A stretch of 64,000 nucleotides of DNA from Streptomyces sclerotialus (GCA_000719105.1 JODX01000001.1:62001-126000), one strand, 5' to 3'. Numbered from the stretch's first letter, positions 51,756 to 61,521 are shown. Program-made: numbers and translations. Notes: generated by a model not told the origin, from the letters alone.

Positions 51756-53501
51756 ATGAGCGCCCCAACTCCGGCCCCCGGCGACGACCGGCCCCGCGAA
51801 GGGTATTACCCGGACCCGTCCATTCCTGGATATGTCCGGTACTGGAACGGTGCCGCCTGGGTACCGGGCACGAGCCGTCCGGCGCCCACCGACGGCGAAC
51901 CGCTCCCCCCGCCGCCCGGCGCACAGCCCGCCGGGCCGGCCCACGTGGAGGAGACGGGACCGCACTTCTTCGACGAGGACCCCGCGCCCGCCGCGACGGC
52001 CGGGACCGCCGCGACCGGTACGACCGGTGCGCCGGCCGGGACCGGTGCGACGGCAGGGCCCGCCGAGGCGCCGGGCACCCCGGAACCGGCCGGGACCCAG
52101 CACGGCAGCAGACCCGAGCCCGCGTCGGCATGGGGCGCGGAGCGCTCTCAGCAGGCCGGCTTCGGCGGCGACAACGACCGCCGGGTCTCCTGGGGCGCGG
52201 ACACGGCCCAGGGCACCGACCCTCGGATGCCGTCCGCCCGGCCGGACGGCGGCGGGTCCGCCGGCACCGCGGGCACCGCGGGCACCCACGGCAACGACGG
52301 CCCTGCGGCCGCGCCGCAGACCGCACCGCCGGCTCAGGAGCCGGACTCCCAGCAGGGCACCGCCGTGCTCCGCCGCCCGGCGGCCGGCGCGCGCCCCCAG
52401 GCGTCCGAGGGCGCGCCGAGCGGGCAGGCCGCACCGAGCGCACGGACCCCGCAGACCGACGGCACCCTGACCTTCCGGTCCCCCTTCCCACGCGCGCGGG
52501 AGCAGGGCGGGACCACGGGCGCGCCCCAGGCGGCCGCCCAGCAGGCACAGGCCCTGCCCGCCCAGAACGCGGCACCGGCACCGGCGGCCCCGGCGGCGCA
52601 ACAGGGACCGCAACCGGTCCCGCAGCAGGGGCAGCCGCTCCCGCAGCAGGGGCAGCCGCTCCCGCAGCCCACCCCTCAAGCCGGACCTCAGCCCGGACCG
52701 CAGCCCGGACCTCAGCCGGTCCCGCAGCAGGCACCCCAGCAGACGACGGCTCCGGCCGCGCCCGCCCAGCACGGCGCCGCCGCCCCCGCCCAGCAGCCCG
52801 CCCCCGCCCCCGTGCCTCCGCAGCAGTCCGGCGGCCCCGCCGCCTCCGCCCCCGCCTCCCCCGTGACCTCGGGCCCCGGCGGCGGCCAGCACTCCTGGGC
52901 CCAGCAGGTGCACCAGCTCGCCGCGCAGGGCGGGCAGGGCGGGCAGCAGCCCGTCGCGCCGTTCAAGCCGGTGGCCCAGGACCCCTTCGCGGCCGCCGTC
53001 CTGAACCAGGCCGCCGCCCGCCCCGCGGGCCTCGGCAGGCGGCTGGCCGCCCGGCTGCTGGACACCCTCGTCGTCGGCGCCGTCACCGCCGTGGCCGCCG
53101 TGCCGCTCGGCGGCAAGGCCGTCGACCACATCAACGACAAGATCGACGCGGCCAGGATGTCGGGCGAGAAGGTCACGGTCTGGCTGCTCGACGGCACGAC
53201 CTCGGTCAGCCTCGGCATCGTGCTCGCCGTGCTGCTCGTCGTCGGCGCCCTCTACGAGGCGCTGCCCACCGCCAAGTGGGGCCACACGCTCGGCAAGCGG
53301 CTGTTCGGCCTCGAGGTCCGCGACATAGAGGGCCACGAGCCGCCGACCCTCGGCCTCGCCCTGCGCCGCTGGCTGGTCTACAGCGTGCCGGGCGTGCTGG
53401 GCATCGGGATCGTCGGGGTGCTGTGGTGCCTGTTCGACCGGCCCTGGCGGCAGTGCTGGCACGACAAGGCGGCCCACACGTTCGTGGCCGGGAAGTCGTA
53501 G
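51756..53501 (+). CDS. DUF2510 + RDD membrane protein with long disordered linker
   Basis: The 581-residue protein has an N-terminal DUF2510 motif (REGYYPDPSIPGYVRYWNGAAWVPGTS). A linker of nearly 370 residues is rich in Pro, Gln, Ala and Gly, including QQGQPLPQQGQPLPQP. A C-terminal RDD domain (about 430-580) has three hydrophobic segments and the family residues RRLAARLLDTLVVG at its start and GKRLFGLEVRD later. RDD proteins are small membrane proteins of uncertain, perhaps transport, role. ATG 51756. The next RDD gene follows 99 bases later, so they are tandem relatives. The linker is likely cytoplasmic and disordered. Confidence 0.88.
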   Translation: MSAPTPAPGDDRPREGYYPDPSIPGYVRYWNGAAWVPGTSRPAPTDGEPLPPPPGAQPAGPAHVEETGPHFFDEDPAPAATAGTAATGTTGAPAGTGATAGPAEAPGTPEPAGTQHGSRPEPASAWGAERSQQAGFGGDNDRRVSWGADTAQGTDPRMPSARPDGGGSAGTAGTAGTHGNDGPAAAPQTAPPAQEPDSQQGTAVLRRPAAGARPQASEGAPSGQAAPSARTPQTDGTLTFRSPFPRAREQGGTTGAPQAAAQQAQALPAQNAAPAPAAPAAQQGPQPVPQQGQPLPQQGQPLPQPTPQAGPQPGPQPGPQPVPQQAPQQTTAPAAPAQHGAAAPAQQPAPAPVPPQQSGGPAASAPASPVTSGPGGGQHSWAQQVHQLAAQGGQGGQQPVAPFKPVAQDPFAAAVLNQAAARPAGLGRRLAARLLDTLVVGAVTAVAAVPLGGKAVDHINDKIDAARMSGEKVTVWLLDGTTSVSLGIVLAVLLVVGALYEALPTAKWGHTLGKRLFGLEVRDIEGHEPPTLGLALRRWLVYSVPGVLGIGIVGVLWCLFDRPWRQCWHDKAAHTFVAGKS

Positions 53502-53600
53502 GGCGCGCGGGGGAGGGGGCACGGGGAGCGTAGCGAAGTCCGTACCCCCAACGGCCTCGCGCCGGATGCGGAGCGGGAGGGTTCGCGGTCGACTCGGGCC

Positions 53601-54236
53601 ATGAGCACCGAACCGCCGCCCTACGGCTCCGGTCAGTCCCCGGACGACGATCCGTTCCGGAAGCAGCCACCGCCCGCCGGGGGCGGACCGTATCCGGGCG
53701 GCCCCTACGGAGGCGGCGCGCCCGGCGGCCCGTACCCCGGTGATCCCTACGGCGGCGGTCCGTACGACACCGATCCGCTCGCCGGGATGCCGCCGCTCGC
53801 CGACGGCGGCAGGCGGGTGCTCGCCCGCGTCATCGACATGGTCGTCGTCGGGATCGTGGTGGTGCTGGTGAACTGGGCGGTGTTCGGCAGCACGGTCTAC
53901 TCCGTCGACGCGGACGACGTCGGCAACGGCCGGAGCCTCGGGTACGAGCTGGTCGGTGCCGTCCTCTACGTCGCGTACGACACCTTCTTCACCGCCCGGA
54001 ACGGGCAGACGCCCGGCAAGCGGCTGATGCGGCTGCGCACGGCGAACCTCGCCGACGGCGCCACGCCCTCCGTGGCGAGCGCGCTGATCCGTGCGGCCGT
54101 GCTGTGGATCCCGTTCGCGTTCTGCTGCGCCTGCTTCTGGACCGCCGTCGCGGGCGGCTGGAGCTTTTTCGACAAGCCCTACCGACAGGGCCTCCACGAC
54201 AAGGCGGCCAGGACCGTGGTGGTCTCTACCGGTTGA
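53601..54236 (+). CDS. RDD family membrane protein
   Basis: The 211-residue protein has a Pro/Gly/Tyr-rich N-terminus of about 65 residues (GGPYPGGPYGGGAPGGPYPG), then an RDD domain with three hydrophobic segments. RRVLARVIDMVVVGIVVVLVNW, GQTPGKRLMRLRTANL and GLHDKAARTVVV are signatures. It follows the longer RDD protein, probably by duplication, and may be cotranscribed. ATG 53601 suits the family. The end overlaps by 11 bases that of a convergent small membrane-protein gene. Confidence 0.9.
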   Translation: MSTEPPPYGSGQSPDDDPFRKQPPPAGGGPYPGGPYGGGAPGGPYPGDPYGGGPYDTDPLAGMPPLADGGRRVLARVIDMVVVGIVVVLVNWAVFGSTVYSVDADDVGNGRSLGYELVGAVLYVAYDTFFTARNGQTPGKRLMRLRTANLADGATPSVASALIRAAVLWIPFAFCCACFWTAVAGGWSFFDKPYRQGLHDKAARTVVVSTG

Positions 54237-54534
54237 CCGCCCGGGGCGCGGACACCGACGCCGTCTCGCGCGGGGACGCGGCCGCCCGCCGGTCCTCGGA
54301 GGACGCCATCGGGGCCGTGGTCGGGGCGGGCCGCTCGCGCGCGGCCGATGGCGCCGGCTCCGTGCGCGGCTGGGGCACGGTCATCGCGACGAGCAGTCCG
54401 AGCGCGAGCGCCGAGACGGCTATCAGGACGATCGCCGCGCCCGACCTCGTCTGCGACAGCAACAGCATGGCGAGCGTGGACAGGATCACGGTGCAGGAGC
54501 CGTAGGCGAGCTGAGCGGTCGTCGGACGAGGCAT
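54226..54534 (-). CDS. Small two-helix membrane protein
   Basis: The 102-residue protein starts MPRPTTAQLAYGSCTVILSTLAMLLL and has two hydrophobic segments (about residues 9-28 and 32-53) with a basic turn, then a Pro/Ala/Arg-rich, probably cytoplasmic tail. I do not recognise the family beyond its similarity in layout to uncharacterised Streptomyces membrane proteins. It is convergent with the RDD gene and overlaps it by 11 bases. The clear hydrophobic pair and good codon pattern support a real gene. Confidence 0.7.
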   Translation of the reverse strand: MPRPTTAQLAYGSCTVILSTLAMLLLSQTRSGAAIVLIAVSALALGLLVAMTVPQPRTEPAPSAARERPAPTTAPMASSEDRRAAASPRETASVSAPRAVNR

Positions 54535-54978
54535 GGCAATCGTGTCCTCGGGTGGGGGTCTCCCCGGGCCTCTCTCGACGGGGAGGTGGGCGGATGCGAA
54601 TCAAAGGGCTGGCAACGGTGTCGGCTTGGCATTTCACCGACAACCGGCAGGTCTGCCAATCGACTCTATTCGCCAGCGTGCCCGAGGGGAACCAGGGGTA
54701 AGCACGCCCCTCGTCACAGTGGCGGTGCATGGGGGGCGCACGGAGTCATCGTGCCCACTCACCGGACGGGGTCGCGCGCCGGTTCGAAACACGGCGGAAA
54801 CGTCCGGATATCGGACCAGCGATCCGTATAATGGATTGACCTGCTCAAGTCAAGATCTGTTTTTTCCACCGGAACTCCGGTCGAATGTCGGCACTTGACT
54901 ACACGCGTATACCGCCCGCGGACTCCCCTCCACCAAGGACCCCCGATCCGCGCGGCCGGGCGCGGGGGAGGACCTCAA
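54535..54978 (+). other. Long leader/promoter region of the M6 protease gene
   Basis: About 440 bases without a supported gene. Part of it (54600-54890) is less GC-rich than the neighbours. It contains the TATAAT box at 54827-54832 and several short inverted repeats. Confidence 0.5.
54802..54832 (+). promoter_or_regulatory. Candidate promoter of the M6 protease gene
   Basis: A perfect TATAAT lies at 54827-54832, rare in this genome. Just upstream GTCCG-5-CGGAC (54802-54816) forms an inverted repeat covering the -35 area, so a regulator may act there. Transcription would start near 54840, leaving a leader of about 140 bases. Confidence 0.5.
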
Positions 54979-57336
54979 GTGACCAGTAGACCCTGGACGT
55001 TCCGGGCGGCGGCGATCGGTGTCGCGTTCGCGGCGACCGCCGCGACGGTCTCCGCCTTCACGGTGGCGCAGGCCGACGAGGGCCCGGCGCCGGCCGCCGT
55101 GAACCGGCAGGACCCGGCGGAGCACCAGCACGCCGAGCACGACCTCGAAGGGCCCCTGAGCAAGACGCAGGAGGCCCAGCGTGAGGAGGCCCTGAAGCAG
55201 GTCATATCCGGTGACGCCGCGGTGCACGAGCGCGACGGCTCGCAGGTCGTGCAGCTGCAGGGCAAGGGCAAGAAGGGCAAGAGCAAGTACGTCGAGCTCG
55301 GCCGCGAGAAGACCGACAAGATCTTCACGATCCTCGTCGAGTTCGGCGACCAGGTCGACAGCCGGTACGGCGGCACGGCCGGCCCCCTGCACAACGAGAT
55401 AGCCCAGCCGGACCCCGAGAAGGACAACAGCACGGCCTGGCAGGCGGACTACGACCGCGAGCACTACGAGGACCTGTACTTCGGCACCGGCAAGAACACC
55501 GAGTCGCTGAAGAAGTACTACGAGAAGCAGTCCTCGGGCCGCTACTCGGTCGAGGGCGAGGTCACCGACTGGGTCAAGGTCCCCTACAACGAGGCCCGCT
55601 ACGGCAACAACGCATGCGGCCAGACCACCTGCTCCAGCGTGTGGAACGTGGTCACCGACGGCCTGACGGCCTGGGTCGCCGACCAGAAGGCGGCCGGCAA
55701 GTCCGACGCCGACATCAAGGCGGACATAGCCCAGTACGACCAGTGGGACCGCTACGACCACGACGGCGACGGCGATTTCAACGAGGCCGACGGCTACGTC
55801 GACCACTTCCAGATCGTGCACGCCGGCGAGGACGAGTCCGCGGGCGGCGGCGCCCAGGGCGAGGACGCGATCTGGGCCCACCGCTGGTACGCGTACGGCA
55901 CGGACGCCGGCGCCACCGGCCCCGGCTTCAACAAGCTCGGCGGCACCCAGGTCGGGAACACCGGCATCTGGGTCGGCGACTACACCGTCCAGCCGGAGAA
56001 CGGCGGACTCGGCGTCTTCGCCCACGAGTACGGCCACGACCTCGGTCTGCCGGACCACTACGACACCAACGGCGGCGAGAACTCCACCGGCTTCTGGACC
56101 CTCATGTCCTCCGGCTCCTGGCTCGGCCGGGGCGAGGGCGAGATCGGCGACCTGCCGGGCGACATGACCGCCTGGGACAAGCTCCAGCTCGGCTGGCTCG
56201 ACTACGAGACGGCCAAGGCCGCGACCAAGTCGAACCACAAGCTGGGCGTCGCCGAGTACAACACCAAGGACGCCCAGGCCCTGGTGGTCGAGCTGCCGAA
56301 GAAGAAGGTCACCACCGAGGTCGTGGAGCCCGCCCAGGGCGCGACCCAGTGGTGGAGCGGCAGCGGCGACGACCTGTCCAACACGCTGACCCGTTCCGTG
56401 GACCTCACCGCCAAGTCCGCAGCCGAGCTGACGCTCGACGGCTGGTGGGACATCGAGGCGGGCTACGACTACCTCTACACCGAGGTGTCCACCGACGGCG
56501 GCGCCACCTGGACGGCCCTGGACGGCACCGCGGACGGCGCGGCCATCAGCCGTGACGGCAGCGGCAAGCCGGCGCTGGACGGCACGTCGGGCGCGTACAA
56601 GAAGCTGGTGTTCCCGCTCGACGCGTACGCGGGCAAGAAGATCGACCTGCGCTTCCGTTACCAGACGGACGGCGGCACGGCCCTGAAGGGCTTCGCGGCC
56701 GACTCGGTCACCGTCACCGCGGACGGCTCCGCCGTCTTCTCGGACGACGCGGAGAGCGCGGACGCGGCCTGGACGGCCAAGGGCTTCTCGCGCGTCGGCG
56801 CGTCGATCTCGGGCGACTACGAGCAGTACTACATCGCCGAGAACCGCCAGTACGTGTCGTACGACGAGACCCTGAAGACCGGCCCGTACAACTTCGGCTG
56901 GTCGACCACGCGTCCGGACTGGGTGGAGCACTACCCGTACCAGAACGGTCTGCTGATCTGGAAGTGGGACACCTCGCAGGCGGACAACAACACCAGCAAG
57001 CACCCGGGCACCGGCCTGGTCCTGCCGGTGGACGCCCACCCGGAGGCGCTGCGCTGGAACGACGGCACCCTGCTGCGCAACCGTGTCCAGGCGTACGACT
57101 CGCCGTTCAGCCTGTACCGCACGGACGGCATCACGCTGCACAAGGCGGGCGTAGCCACCCGGATTCCCTCGAAGGCGGGCGTGTCGACGTTCGACGACCA
57201 CCGCAACACGTACTACGACGAGTCGAACCCGGCCGGCGGTGTCAAGATCACTGACACCAACACCAAGATCAGGATCCTCAAGGAGGCCAAGGACGGCTCC
57301 ACGATCTCGGTCCAGGTCGGACCCGCGGTGAAGTAG
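54979..57336 (+). CDS. Secreted M6 (immune inhibitor A-type) metalloprotease
   Basis: The 785-residue protein has a signal peptide (RPWTFRAAAIGVAFAATAATVSAFTVAQA, cleaved near residue 33) and a pro-region. The M6 catalytic domain has zinc motif HEYGHDLGLPDHYD at residues 349-362 (HExxH plus the downstream Asp). LMSSGSWLGRG follows, then carbohydrate-binding-like beta-rich domains to the end. Immune inhibitor A proteins are secreted zinc proteases. The GTG at 54979 follows GGGAGGA and is preferred over the in-frame ATG-like start at 54895. Several DGDGDFNEADGYVDHF-like acidic loops may bind calcium. A strong hairpin follows. Confidence 0.92.
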   Translation: MTSRPWTFRAAAIGVAFAATAATVSAFTVAQADEGPAPAAVNRQDPAEHQHAEHDLEGPLSKTQEAQREEALKQVISGDAAVHERDGSQVVQLQGKGKKGKSKYVELGREKTDKIFTILVEFGDQVDSRYGGTAGPLHNEIAQPDPEKDNSTAWQADYDREHYEDLYFGTGKNTESLKKYYEKQSSGRYSVEGEVTDWVKVPYNEARYGNNACGQTTCSSVWNVVTDGLTAWVADQKAAGKSDADIKADIAQYDQWDRYDHDGDGDFNEADGYVDHFQIVHAGEDESAGGGAQGEDAIWAHRWYAYGTDAGATGPGFNKLGGTQVGNTGIWVGDYTVQPENGGLGVFAHEYGHDLGLPDHYDTNGGENSTGFWTLMSSGSWLGRGEGEIGDLPGDMTAWDKLQLGWLDYETAKAATKSNHKLGVAEYNTKDAQALVVELPKKKVTTEVVEPAQGATQWWSGSGDDLSNTLTRSVDLTAKSAAELTLDGWWDIEAGYDYLYTEVSTDGGATWTALDGTADGAAISRDGSGKPALDGTSGAYKKLVFPLDAYAGKKIDLRFRYQTDGGTALKGFAADSVTVTADGSAVFSDDAESADAAWTAKGFSRVGASISGDYEQYYIAENRQYVSYDETLKTGPYNFGWSTTRPDWVEHYPYQNGLLIWKWDTSQADNNTSKHPGTGLVLPVDAHPEALRWNDGTLLRNRVQAYDSPFSLYRTDGITLHKAGVATRIPSKAGVSTFDDHRNTYYDESNPAGGVKITDTNTKIRILKEAKDGSTISVQVGPAVK

Positions 57337-57362
57337 TCCGCGTCTTCGCAGGTCAGACACGT

Positions 57363-57396
57363 ATCGGCCGTGACCCCTTGGCGGGTCGCGGCCGAT
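57363..57396 (+). terminator. Hairpin after M6 protease gene
   Basis: ATCGGCCGTGACCC (57363-57376) pairs with GGGTCGCGGCCGAT (57383-57396), with one internal wobble. A 6-base loop separates the arms. It lies 26 bases past the stop. Confidence 0.8.
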
Positions 57397-57457
57397 CGTG
57401 TTCAGATGCGTCCTGTGGATTTCTTATTGACACCGGTACGCACAGGGGTGTGACGTC

Positions 57458-57790
57458 ATGGCCGCAGGAGGTTTCTGCAAGCTGCCCAGCGGCAGCGTCG
57501 TGGTGGCGCTCAACCTGCCCAGCCCGGCTGCCGACGGCTCCCCCGGAGTGCGCGTGCTGGTGCACGCGCACAACCGCGCCCGGGCCCTGACCCGGCTGCG
57601 CAACCTGGGCCTGCGCGCCGTCTACCTGCGGGGGAACGCGGCGCCACCCACTCCCGACGAGATCACCGCCGTGCTCCACCACCCCGACGGCCTCATATGG
57701 CGCACGGCCCCCGCCGCCGGCACGCTGCCCGTCCTCGAGCTCTGGCACCCGATCAGGGCACTCCTGGGACGGACCGCCGCGCGGGCGTAG
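57458..57790 (+). CDS. Conserved actinobacterial hypothetical protein
   Basis: The 110-residue soluble protein begins MAAGGFCKLPSGSVVVALNLPSP and continues GVRVLVHAHNRARALTRLRNLGLRAVYLRGN and HPDGLIWRTAPAAGTLPVLELWHPIRALLG. I do not recognise a function, but the pattern appears in many Streptomyces genomes. It is predicted mixed alpha/beta with no membrane segment. ATG 57458 is the only good start. It is convergent with pncA, 29 bases away. Confidence 0.75.
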   Translation: MAAGGFCKLPSGSVVVALNLPSPAADGSPGVRVLVHAHNRARALTRLRNLGLRAVYLRGNAAPPTPDEITAVLHHPDGLIWRTAPAAGTLPVLELWHPIRALLGRTAARA

Positions 57791-57819
57791 CGACGCCGTC
57801 CGTCGAGGACGACGGACGA

Positions 57820-58404
57820 CTAGACGACCGGCTTGCCCGAGAGCTCCACCCCCGCCGCGCGCAGCTCCTCCAGGGCCCGCTCGGTGGTCTCCTCGGCGAC
57901 CCCCGCGGTCAGGTCCAGCAGCACCTGGGTGCGGAAGCCCTCCCGTACGGCGTCCAGCGCGGTGGCCCGTACGCAGTGGTCCGTGGCGATGCCCACCACG
58001 TCCACCTCGTCGACCTCGCGGGCGCGCAGCCAGTCGGCCAGGGACACGCCGTTCTCGTCCGCGCCCTCGAAGCCGCTGTACGCGGCCGCGTACGAGCCCT
58101 TGTCGAAGACGGCGTCGACGGCGCCGGAGGCGACGGCCGGGGCGAAGTTCGGGTGGAAGCCCACGCCCTCGGTGCCCGCCACGCAGTGCGCGGGCCAGGA
58201 GTGGACGTAGTCAGGGTTGTCGGCGAAGTGTCCGCCGGGGGCGATGTGGTGGTCCCGGGTGGCCACGACATGGCGGTAGCCGGCGGTCGCCTGGCCGATC
58301 AGCTCGGTGATCGCGGCGGCCACGTCGGAGCCTCCGGAGACCGCGAGGCTGCCGCCCTCGCAGAAATCGTTCTGCACATCTACGACGATCAAGGCGCGGC
58401 GCAT
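57820..58404 (-). CDS. pncA: Nicotinamidase (PncA)
   Basis: The 194-residue isochorismatase-fold hydrolase converts nicotinamide to nicotinate in NAD salvage. The catalytic Asp is in IVVDVQNDFCEGGSL (Asp9), the Lys in FDKGSYAAAYSGF, and the Cys in GIATDHCVRATALDA. The metal-binding Asp/His residues are in TRDHHIAPGGHF. It is the same family whose mycobacterial member activates pyrazinamide. The next leftward-reading gene upstream is pncB, so the two NAD-salvage enzymes are neighbours. ATG 58404. Confidence 0.95.
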   Translation of the reverse strand: MRRALIVVDVQNDFCEGGSLAVSGGSDVAAAITELIGQATAGYRHVVATRDHHIAPGGHFADNPDYVHSWPAHCVAGTEGVGFHPNFAPAVASGAVDAVFDKGSYAAAYSGFEGADENGVSLADWLRAREVDEVDVVGIATDHCVRATALDAVREGFRTQVLLDLTAGVAEETTERALEELRAAGVELSGKPVV

Positions 58405-58670
58405 GGTCGGTGTCCTTCGACTGGGGATGATGCGGGACGGGGGCCCGGCCGCCAGGTCACGGACTGTGCGACGCGTGGCGATACACCGAGCCTAGGGATG
58501 GGGCGGACGGGCCGGGAAGGGGGCATGCGGCGGCCGGACCGTGCGCGGGTCGCGCCGTCGGTGCGGTCCCGTCGGCCGTCCGTTCGAGCGCAGCCGTACG
58601 GCGCGCCGGTCAGGCGGCCGAACCGGCCAGATGACCGGTACGCGCCCCCGTACGCCGGTACGGCGTTCGA

Positions 58671-58697
58671 TCACACATATTCCGTTCACACATATTC
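58671..58697. repeat. Direct repeat TCACACATATTC at end of pncB
   Basis: TCACACATATTC occurs at 58671-58682 and again at 58686-58697, 15 bases apart. It lies across the pncB stop and into the 280-base gap before pncA. It is AT-rich relative to the surroundings; possible promoter or regulator site of pncA. Confidence 0.5.
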
Positions 58698-60017
58698 TGT
58701 CGGAATGACCGCCTCCCCACGAGAGAGCTGCGTCGCCGAGAGCGGCAGCCCCGCGCGCGCGGCCGCGTGCCGGTCCCGTACGACGTCCAGTGGTTCCCGG
58801 GCGACGACCTGGCCGCCCTTGACCAGTTCCACCTGAAGCAGCCGGTCCTGAAGCTCCTGCGGCACCTTCCCGGTGCCGATCACCTCGGCCTCGGCGACGC
58901 CGTACTCGTCCACCCGCCGGGCCGCCCACTTCCGGCCGCCGACGGAGGTCTTGCCGCCGCTCGACTTCTTCGCCACCGGTACCAGCGGCGCCTGCGGGTC
59001 CGCCGACTCGGCCCGGGCGACCAGCTTGTAGACCATCGAGGCCGTCGGGTGGCCGGACCCGGTCACGAGCTGGGTGCCCACCCCGTACGCGTCCACGGGC
59101 GACGCCGCCAGCGAGGCGATGGCGTACTCGTCGAGGTCCGAGGTCACGACGATCTTCGTTTTGGTGGCGCCCAGCTCGTCGAGCTGCTGCCGCACCCGGT
59201 GCGCGACCAGCAGCAGGTCCCCGGAGTCGATCCGGACGGCGCCCAGCTCCGGCCCGGCGACCTCCACCGCCGTACGGACCGCCTCGGCCACGTCGTAGGT
59301 GTCCACGAGCAGCGTGGTGCCCTGGCCCAGCACGCTCACCTGCGCCCGGAAGGCGTCCCGCTCGGTGTCGTGCAGCAGGGTGAAGGCGTGCGCGGAGGTG
59401 CCCACGGTCGGGATGTTGTAGCGGAAGCCGGCCGCGAGGTCGGACGTGGTGGCGAAACCGCCGACGTACGCCGCGCGGGCCGCGGCCACCGCAGCCAGCT
59501 CATGGGTGCGCCGGGCGCCCATCTCGATCAGCGGCCGGTCACCGGCGGCCGACGACATCCGGGAGGCGGCCGCGGCGATCGCCGAGTCGTGGTTGAGGAT
59601 CGACAGGATCACGGTCTCCAGCAGCACGCACTCCGCGAAACTGCCCTCGACGCGCAGGATCGGCGACCCGGGGAAGTACACCTCGCCCTCGGGGTAGCCC
59701 CAGATGTCACCGCCGAACCGGTACGAGGCCAGCCACTCCAGCGTCTGCTCGTTCACGACGCCGCGCTCGCGCAGGAAGCCGAGCACGTCCGCGTCGAAGC
59801 GGAAGTTCTCCACCGCGTCCAGCACGCGCCCGGTGCCCGCCACGACGCCGTACCGCCGCCCCTCGGGCAGCCGCCGGGTGAAGACCTCGAACACCGAGCG
59901 CCGCTCGGCCGTGCCCGCCGCCAGCGCGGCCTGGAGCATCGTCAGTTCGTAATGGTCCGTGAAGAGCGCCGTCGAGGGCACGTCCACCGGCAGCCCAAGA
60001 TCCGCTACGCCCACCAA
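58686..60017 (-). CDS. pncB: Nicotinate phosphoribosyltransferase (PncB)
   Basis: The 443-residue enzyme joins nicotinate to PRPP and makes nicotinate mononucleotide, the step after PncA. It shows the family pattern: [45 protein letters not shown] at the start, then [32 protein letters not shown], and later [24 protein letters not shown] with [10 protein letters not shown] and the phosphoribosyl-binding [13 protein letters not shown] 60017. pncA lies downstream 280 bases away, so the two may be separate transcripts. The gene is divergent from clpS. Confidence 0.95.
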   Translation of the reverse strand: MVGVADLGLPVDVPSTALFTDHYELTMLQAALAAGTAERRSVFEVFTRRLPEGRRYGVVAGTGRVLDAVENFRFDADVLGFLRERGVVNEQTLEWLASYRFGGDIWGYPEGEVYFPGSPILRVEGSFAECVLLETVILSILNHDSAIAAAASRMSSAAGDRPLIEMGARRTHELAAVAAARAAYVGGFATTSDLAAGFRYNIPTVGTSAHAFTLLHDTERDAFRAQVSVLGQGTTLLVDTYDVAEAVRTAVEVAGPELGAVRIDSGDLLLVAHRVRQQLDELGATKTKIVVTSDLDEYAIASLAASPVDAYGVGTQLVTGSGHPTASMVYKLVARAESADPQAPLVPVAKKSSGGKTSVGGRKWAARRVDEYGVAEAEVIGTGKVPQELQDRLLQVELVKGGQVVAREPLDVVRDRHAAARAGLPLSATQLSRGEAVIPTEYV

Positions 60018-60152
60018 AGCTCTCCTCGTCCGACTCTGCGACTGTGCGGTTGTTCCGGCCGTCGTCCGGCCTGTGCGACGATCGTACTCGGATTTCGTCA
60101 GTCTGACGATTTATGGGGTCCGTTTGTGCGGGTACCCCGTTGTGGTGGCAGC

Positions 60153-60470
60153 ATGGGCCGTGTGACGGCTCCCGCTCCCCTAGAGATCGAACAGACCGAG
60201 TCGGCGGAGGAGACCTTCGCCGTACCGGAGCCCGACGTTCCCTGGGTGACGATCGTGCACAACGACCCGGTCAACCTGATGAGCTACGTGACGTATGTCT
60301 TCCAGACGTACTTCGGCTACCCCAAGGACAAGGCCACCAAGCTCATGATGGACGTGCACCACAAGGGCCGTGCGGTGGTCTCCAGCGGGACGCGCGAGGA
60401 GATGGAGCGGGACGTACAGGCCATGCACGGCTACGGTCTGTGGGCCACCCTTCAGCAGGACCGCAAGTAG
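60153..60470 (+). CDS. clpS: ClpS adaptor
   Basis: The 105-residue adaptor delivers N-degron proteins to ClpAP/ClpCP. It shows the ClpS core: [75 protein letters not shown]. The N-end-recognising residues NDPVN and MDVHH are present. Starts ATG 60153 (MGRVTAP) and GTG 60162 are possible. The DUF2017 gene follows 95 bases later, an arrangement common in actinobacteria. Confidence 0.96.
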   Translation: MGRVTAPAPLEIEQTESAEETFAVPEPDVPWVTIVHNDPVNLMSYVTYVFQTYFGYPKDKATKLMMDVHHKGRAVVSSGTREEMERDVQAMHGYGLWATLQQDRK

Positions 60471-60565
60471 CGGGCCGTCCCCGCAGGGCCGCGAGCAGCG
60501 GGCCACCCCAGCAGGACCGGACAGAGCACCACCCTCCAGCAGGCCGGAAGCAGCGAACCCACTCC

Positions 60566-61171
60566 ATGCCAGGACACTTCGAACCGACCCCCGGCGGCGG
60601 CGCGGCCGTCGCGCTCGACGAGGTCGAGATCTCCATCATCCGCTCGCTGGCCGTGCAGCTCCTGGAGCTCATCGGCCCGGGACCGGCCGGGAACGCCGAC
60701 GACGACCCCCTCGCGGAGCTGTTCGCCGAGGGCCCCAGCGAACCGCCCAAGGACCCCGTGCTCCAGCGGCTCCTGCCGGACGCCTACGGCGGTCCCGGCG
60801 CGGAGGCCGGCTCGCCGGAGGAGGCCGAGGAGCAGCGCGCGTACTCGTCGGAGTTCCGCCGCTTCACCGAGAACGACCTCAGGGCGGGCAAGCGCGAGAA
60901 CGCCCTCGCGGTGATCCGCTCCCTGGACCGGCTGGAGGCCGCGGGCGACGGCGGCGCCGTACTGCGGCTCACGCCGGACGCCTCCCGGCAGTGGCTCGGC
61001 ACGCTCAACGACCTGCGCCTGGCCATCGGCACCCGGCTGGACGTCACCGACGAGGAGGACACCGACCTCCTCTTCCGGCTGCCGGACGAGGACCCGCGCA
61101 AGCCCATGGTGATGGCCTACCTGTGGCTGGGCGGGCTCCAGGAGACGCTCGTCGAGACGCTGATGTCCTGA
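60566..61171 (+). CDS. DUF2017 protein (ClpS-associated)
   Basis: The 201-residue soluble, mostly alpha-helical protein fits DUF2017: VALDEVEISIIRSLAVQLLELI near the start, DPVLQRLLPDAYGG, then SEFRRFTENDLRAGKRENALAVIRSLDRLE and VMAYLWLGGLQETLVETLM at the end. It is normally coded right after clpS in actinobacteria. Its role is not known to me; a link to proteolysis is suggested only by context. ATG 60566. A perfect terminator follows. Confidence 0.9.
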   Translation: MPGHFEPTPGGGAAVALDEVEISIIRSLAVQLLELIGPGPAGNADDDPLAELFAEGPSEPPKDPVLQRLLPDAYGGPGAEAGSPEEAEEQRAYSSEFRRFTENDLRAGKRENALAVIRSLDRLEAAGDGGAVLRLTPDASRQWLGTLNDLRLAIGTRLDVTDEEDTDLLFRLPDEDPRKPMVMAYLWLGGLQETLVETLMS

Positions 61172-61259
61172 GACGTCCGCCGGCGGTCCGCCGACGGATC
61201 GATGACGGACCGATGGTGTTCGCTCAACGGACACTCAAATCCGGATAACGATCCTGTCA

Positions 61260-61287
61260 CCGAGGTGGCCCGCTATGGCCACCTCGG
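61260..61287 (+). terminator. Terminator after DUF2017 gene
   Basis: CCGAGGTGGCC (61260-61270) and GGCCACCTCGG (61277-61287) form a perfect 11-bp stem with a 6-base loop, followed by a T-rich CACCCTTTTG. It ends the clpS-DUF2017 transcript. The next 230 bases up to the permease hold only its leader. Confidence 0.9.
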
Positions 61288-61521
61288 CACCCTTTTGTCC
61301 ACTTCTCTCTGTGGTGTGCGTTACTCGCCGTGCCCGTCATCACTGTTGCGGGCGTGATAAATCTTCACGACCGCCCGACGGGACACCACCCTTGTCCCGC
61401 CGGGTGCGCCACCGAGCCGGCAGACCGCCGGCCAGGCACGACTCCAGCACATCCGGGGGGATCGCAACCCGATCCGCGGCCGCCGAAGGCCCGGGTCGGC
61501 GTGGAGAAAGGCGCACCACAC

